From Rhodococcus sp. 06-235-1A (GTDB lineage Bacteria; Actinomycetota; Actinomycetes; Mycobacteriales; Mycobacteriaceae), in contig NZ_NOYI01000007.1 of the NCBI RefSeq assembly GCF_002258785.1, positions 1 to 64,000 on the forward strand: a stretch of DNA of 64,000 nucleotides. The letters are read 5' to 3'. How positions within the stretch are numbered: position 1 is the first letter of the stretch; every line of letters begins with the position of its first letter. Both the position numbers and the translations under genes were made by a program. Below are positions 62,270 to 64,000 of the stretch, in pieces. The notes beneath the pieces were generated by a model. It saw only the letters and a program-made list of their open reading frames with translations, did not search any database and was not told the origin of the DNA.

Positions 62270-63271
62270 TCAACGTGTGCCGTTACGGGCGTACTCGGCG
62301 ACCGCATCGATGTTGGTCGAATCGATGAACGCGGGGCCGGTCAGCACCGGGGTGCCGCCGCCGATCGTGTTGCCGTTGTTGAGGTAGAGCCACAGCGAGT
62401 CGATCGCCAGGTAGCCCTGCAGGTACGGCTGCTGATCGATGGCCCACGCCACGTCGCCGGACTCGATCGCATCGACCAGTGCAGCGTTGGTGTCGAAGGT
62501 GACGATCGTGGCGTCGCTGCCCGCATTGTTCTTGGACTGCACCGCAGTCAGAGCGATCGGAGCGGCCAGCGCGATGACGTGGTCGATGGACGGATCCTGC
62601 TGCAGCTTGGCAGTGATGGTCGACTCGACGGACGGCATGTCCTTGCTGTTGACGTTGAGGATCTCGGTGGTACCTCCGAAGCCCTGCGTCACGCCCGCGC
62701 ATCGCGCCTCGAGCGACACTGCACCCTGCTCCTGGATGATGCACAGGGTCTTGCGTGCGCCGTCCTCGGTGAGGCGAGACCCGGCAGCCTGTCCGGCGAT
62801 GTTCTCGTCCTGACCGAAGTACTGCTGGACTCCCAAGTCCTTCCAGGAGTCGTAGCCGGAGTTGAACGCGACGACCGGGATGCCCGCGGCGGTCGCTGCC
62901 TCGACGGCGGGGGCCATCGCGTCTGGCTTGGCCAACGTGACCGCGATACCGTCGACCTTCGAGTCGATCGCACTCTGAACGAGGTTGGCCTGGTTGGGCG
63001 CTTCGGGGTCCGCCGAGTAACGCAGTTCGATGTTGTCCTTGGCCGCGGCGGCCTCGGCACCCTTGCGCACCAGATCCCAGAAGGTGTCGCCGGGAACCTC
63101 GTGCGTGATCATCGCTATCGTCGCAGACGGTGTATCGGCGGTCCCGGCGTTGGATCCTTCGTCGGACGATCGAGGAGCACCGCCGGTGCTCGAACAGGCA
63201 GCGACAGTCAGAGCCGCGACCGCACAGACCGCGCCGACCGCGATCGGCCGGCACCTTTGCCGAAACCTCAT
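62270..63271 (-). CDS. Sugar ABC transporter substrate-binding lipoprotein
   Basis: 333 residues. A signal peptide ends in the lipobox L-T-V-A-A-C-S-S (lipid-anchored Cys around residue 26). Periplasmic-binding-protein type I fold: I-T-H-E-V-P-G-D-T-F-W-D-L-V-R-K-G, N-S-G-Y-D-S, D-T-N-A-A-L. The Q-D-x-N-I-A-G-Q-A-A-G region is typical of CUT2-type binding proteins (ribose, fructose, inositol). Ligand not readable. Confidence 0.92.
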   Translation of the reverse strand: MRFRQRCRPIAVGAVCAVAALTVAACSSTGGAPRSSDEGSNAGTADTPSATIAMITHEVPGDTFWDLVRKGAEAAAAKDNIELRYSADPEAPNQANLVQSAIDSKVDGIAVTLAKPDAMAPAVEAATAAGIPVVAFNSGYDSWKDLGVQQYFGQDENIAGQAAGSRLTEDGARKTLCIIQEQGAVSLEARCAGVTQGFGGTTEILNVNSKDMPSVESTITAKLQQDPSIDHVIALAAPIALTAVQSKNNAGSDATIVTFDTNAALVDAIESGDVAWAIDQQPYLQGYLAIDSLWLYLNNGNTIGGGTPVLTGPAFIDSTNIDAVAEYARNGTR

Positions 63272-63487
63272 TGCACTCCCTCTTCGAAATCCGGTCTCTC
63301 GAACAACCGACGAATCCGACCCGCCGACCTGCTCACTGTAAGAAACGATTGGTACCCGCCACGCATCTTCGACGATTATTCGTCAGGCAACAGAACCGGT
63401 GTGCGCACCACCGGACCTCGGACGACATGAGAGAACTCTCATCTCCGATTCACGTAGCCACAACCCGCCGTCGTCAGACTCGGCCGT
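63272..63487. promoter_or_regulatory. Divergent region between ABC importer operon and kinase operon
   Basis: 216 bp without a gene. GAGGGAG just before the binding-protein ATG is its ribosome binding site. GAGAGAACTCTC (63430-63441) is a perfect 12-base palindrome near the small-protein start; no regulator is assigned. Confidence 0.4.
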
Positions 63488-63799
63488 GTGCGAACCATCA
63501 TCGTCTCGGCTCTGGGACTGCTTACGCTCGCGGTGCTCGTCACGGCCTTGCTGACGACACGATCGACGGGCGAGCAGACCCCGTTGCCCGCACCCATCGT
63601 CGCACCCGCCGCACCCGTGCAATCCGCCCCGGGTACCCCGCAGCCGGTTACCCCTGCGCCGGGTACGGGCATTCCCGCGCCAACCGCCGTCGCTCCGCAG
63701 CCGGTGGCACCGGACGGATTCGTGCCCCCGCCGCCGCTTCCGCCCGCCGACTGGGACGATGACTTCGACGACGACTGGGATGACGATGACGACGACTGA
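63488..63799 (+). CDS. Small membrane-anchored Pro-rich protein with acidic tail
   Basis: 103 residues. One N-terminal hydrophobic segment (about 4-24), then a long Pro/Ala/Thr/Val-rich stretch and a C-terminal tail of Asp with Trp/Phe (D-W-D-D-D-F-D-D-D-W). It looks like a signal-anchored protein facing outside, with a negatively charged end that could bind metal cations or the wall. No family recognised. GTG start; the sensor kinase gene starts 24 bases downstream. Confidence 0.6.
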   Translation: MRTIIVSALGLLTLAVLVTALLTTRSTGEQTPLPAPIVAPAAPVQSAPGTPQPVTPAPGTGIPAPTAVAPQPVAPDGFVPPPPLPPADWDDDFDDDWDDDDDD

Positions 63800-63823
63800 C
63801 GCCGCTGCAAGACCGACCACGTG

Positions 63824-64000
63824 ATGCGGACCCGACTGCTCGCGCTGCGCCCGACGAGCGCCCGCAGCCGCATCTTCTCGTGGGTACTGCTGCTCGTACT
63901 GGTGTCGCTGGCGGCCGTCACCGTGACCACGTGGCTGCTGATGATCCGCGCGACCGACAACCGCATGCGCGAATCGCTGCGCACCGAGATCGCCGAGTTC
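63824..64000 (+). CDS. N-terminus of a membrane sensor histidine kinase (partial)
   Basis: The first 59 residues: basic start (R-T-R-L-L-A-L-R-P), then one membrane helix (W-V-L-L-L-V-L-V-S-L-A-A-V-T-V-T-T-W-L-L) and an outside-facing beginning (R-A-T-D-N-R-M-R-E-S-L). The pattern matches two-component sensor kinases; the HAMP and kinase domains would lie past the window end, so the kinase call is inference. Confidence 0.55.
   Translation, partial: MRTRLLALRPTSARSRIFSWVLLLVLVSLAAVTVTTWLLMIRATDNRMRESLRTEIAEF

Overview
The window looks like a chromosomal segment of a high-GC, mycolic-acid-type actinomycete, most likely Rhodococcus (or the closely related Rhodococcoides group). This rests on codon use rich in G/C third positions, frequent GTG/TTG starts, many 1-4 nt stop/start overlaps, and a gene order that, from memory, follows Mycobacterium tuberculosis Rv3296-Rv3319: lhr, nei, glpD2, lpdA, amiA1/amiB1, deoD, pmmB, upp, an Rv3311-like gene, add, deoA, cdd, sdhCDAB. 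No tRNA, rRNA, insertion sequence, prophage or CRISPR array was recognised. Species assignment is inference.

Layout. 1-4.2 kb: the end of a biotin carboxylase/BCCP-type gene, a DUF1707 membrane protein, a HAD hydrolase, a P-loop kinase-like protein with an ATP-grasp protein, a VOC protein, and a small alpha/beta hydrolase flanked by two copies of a 44-bp palindrome. 4.2-14.5 kb: a purine catabolism island. It has a MobA/MocA-like nucleotidyltransferase, a xanthine/uracil permease carrying a C-terminal OHCU-decarboxylase-like domain, a separate OHCU decarboxylase, 5-hydroxyisourate hydrolase, uricase, a PucR regulator, and xanthine dehydrogenase in two genes. Together these take xanthine to urate and on to allantoin. 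14.5-17.6 kb: an Lrp regulator, a CPBP protease, an NAD(P)-binding protein and a coiled-coil-like protein of unknown function.

17.6-21.8 kb: an accessory set of an acyl-CoA dehydrogenase-like gene divergent from an alpha-oxoamine synthase and an SDR/hydrolase-like fusion, separated by an AT-rich 376-bp regulatory region. This is the best candidate for an undescribed biosynthetic system. 21.8-28.3 kb: DUF1992 protein, small conserved protein, Lhr helicase, Nei2 glycosylase. 28.3-41.3 kb: glycerol-3-phosphate dehydrogenase, an aminotransferase, LpdA, gamma-glutamylcyclotransferase, TrmO, two M20 amidohydrolases, a crotonase, purine nucleoside phosphorylase, phosphomannomutase, a DUF2797 protein and Upp. 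41.4-43.6 kb: a four-gene type-VII-secretion-like cassette with an NlpC/P60 hydrolase.

43.6-55.4 kb: Rv3311-like protein and adenosine deaminase, then a polyamine/amine catabolism block (APC permease, UspA, FAD amine oxidase, aminoaldehyde dehydrogenase, Lrp regulator, omega-aminotransferase), then deoA and cdd. 55.6-59.1 kb: sdhCDAB closed by a strong hairpin. 59.1-64 kb: an acyl-CoA dehydrogenase, a CUT2-type ABC importer with a single-domain ATPase, and the start of a sensor kinase gene preceded by a small Asp-tailed membrane protein.
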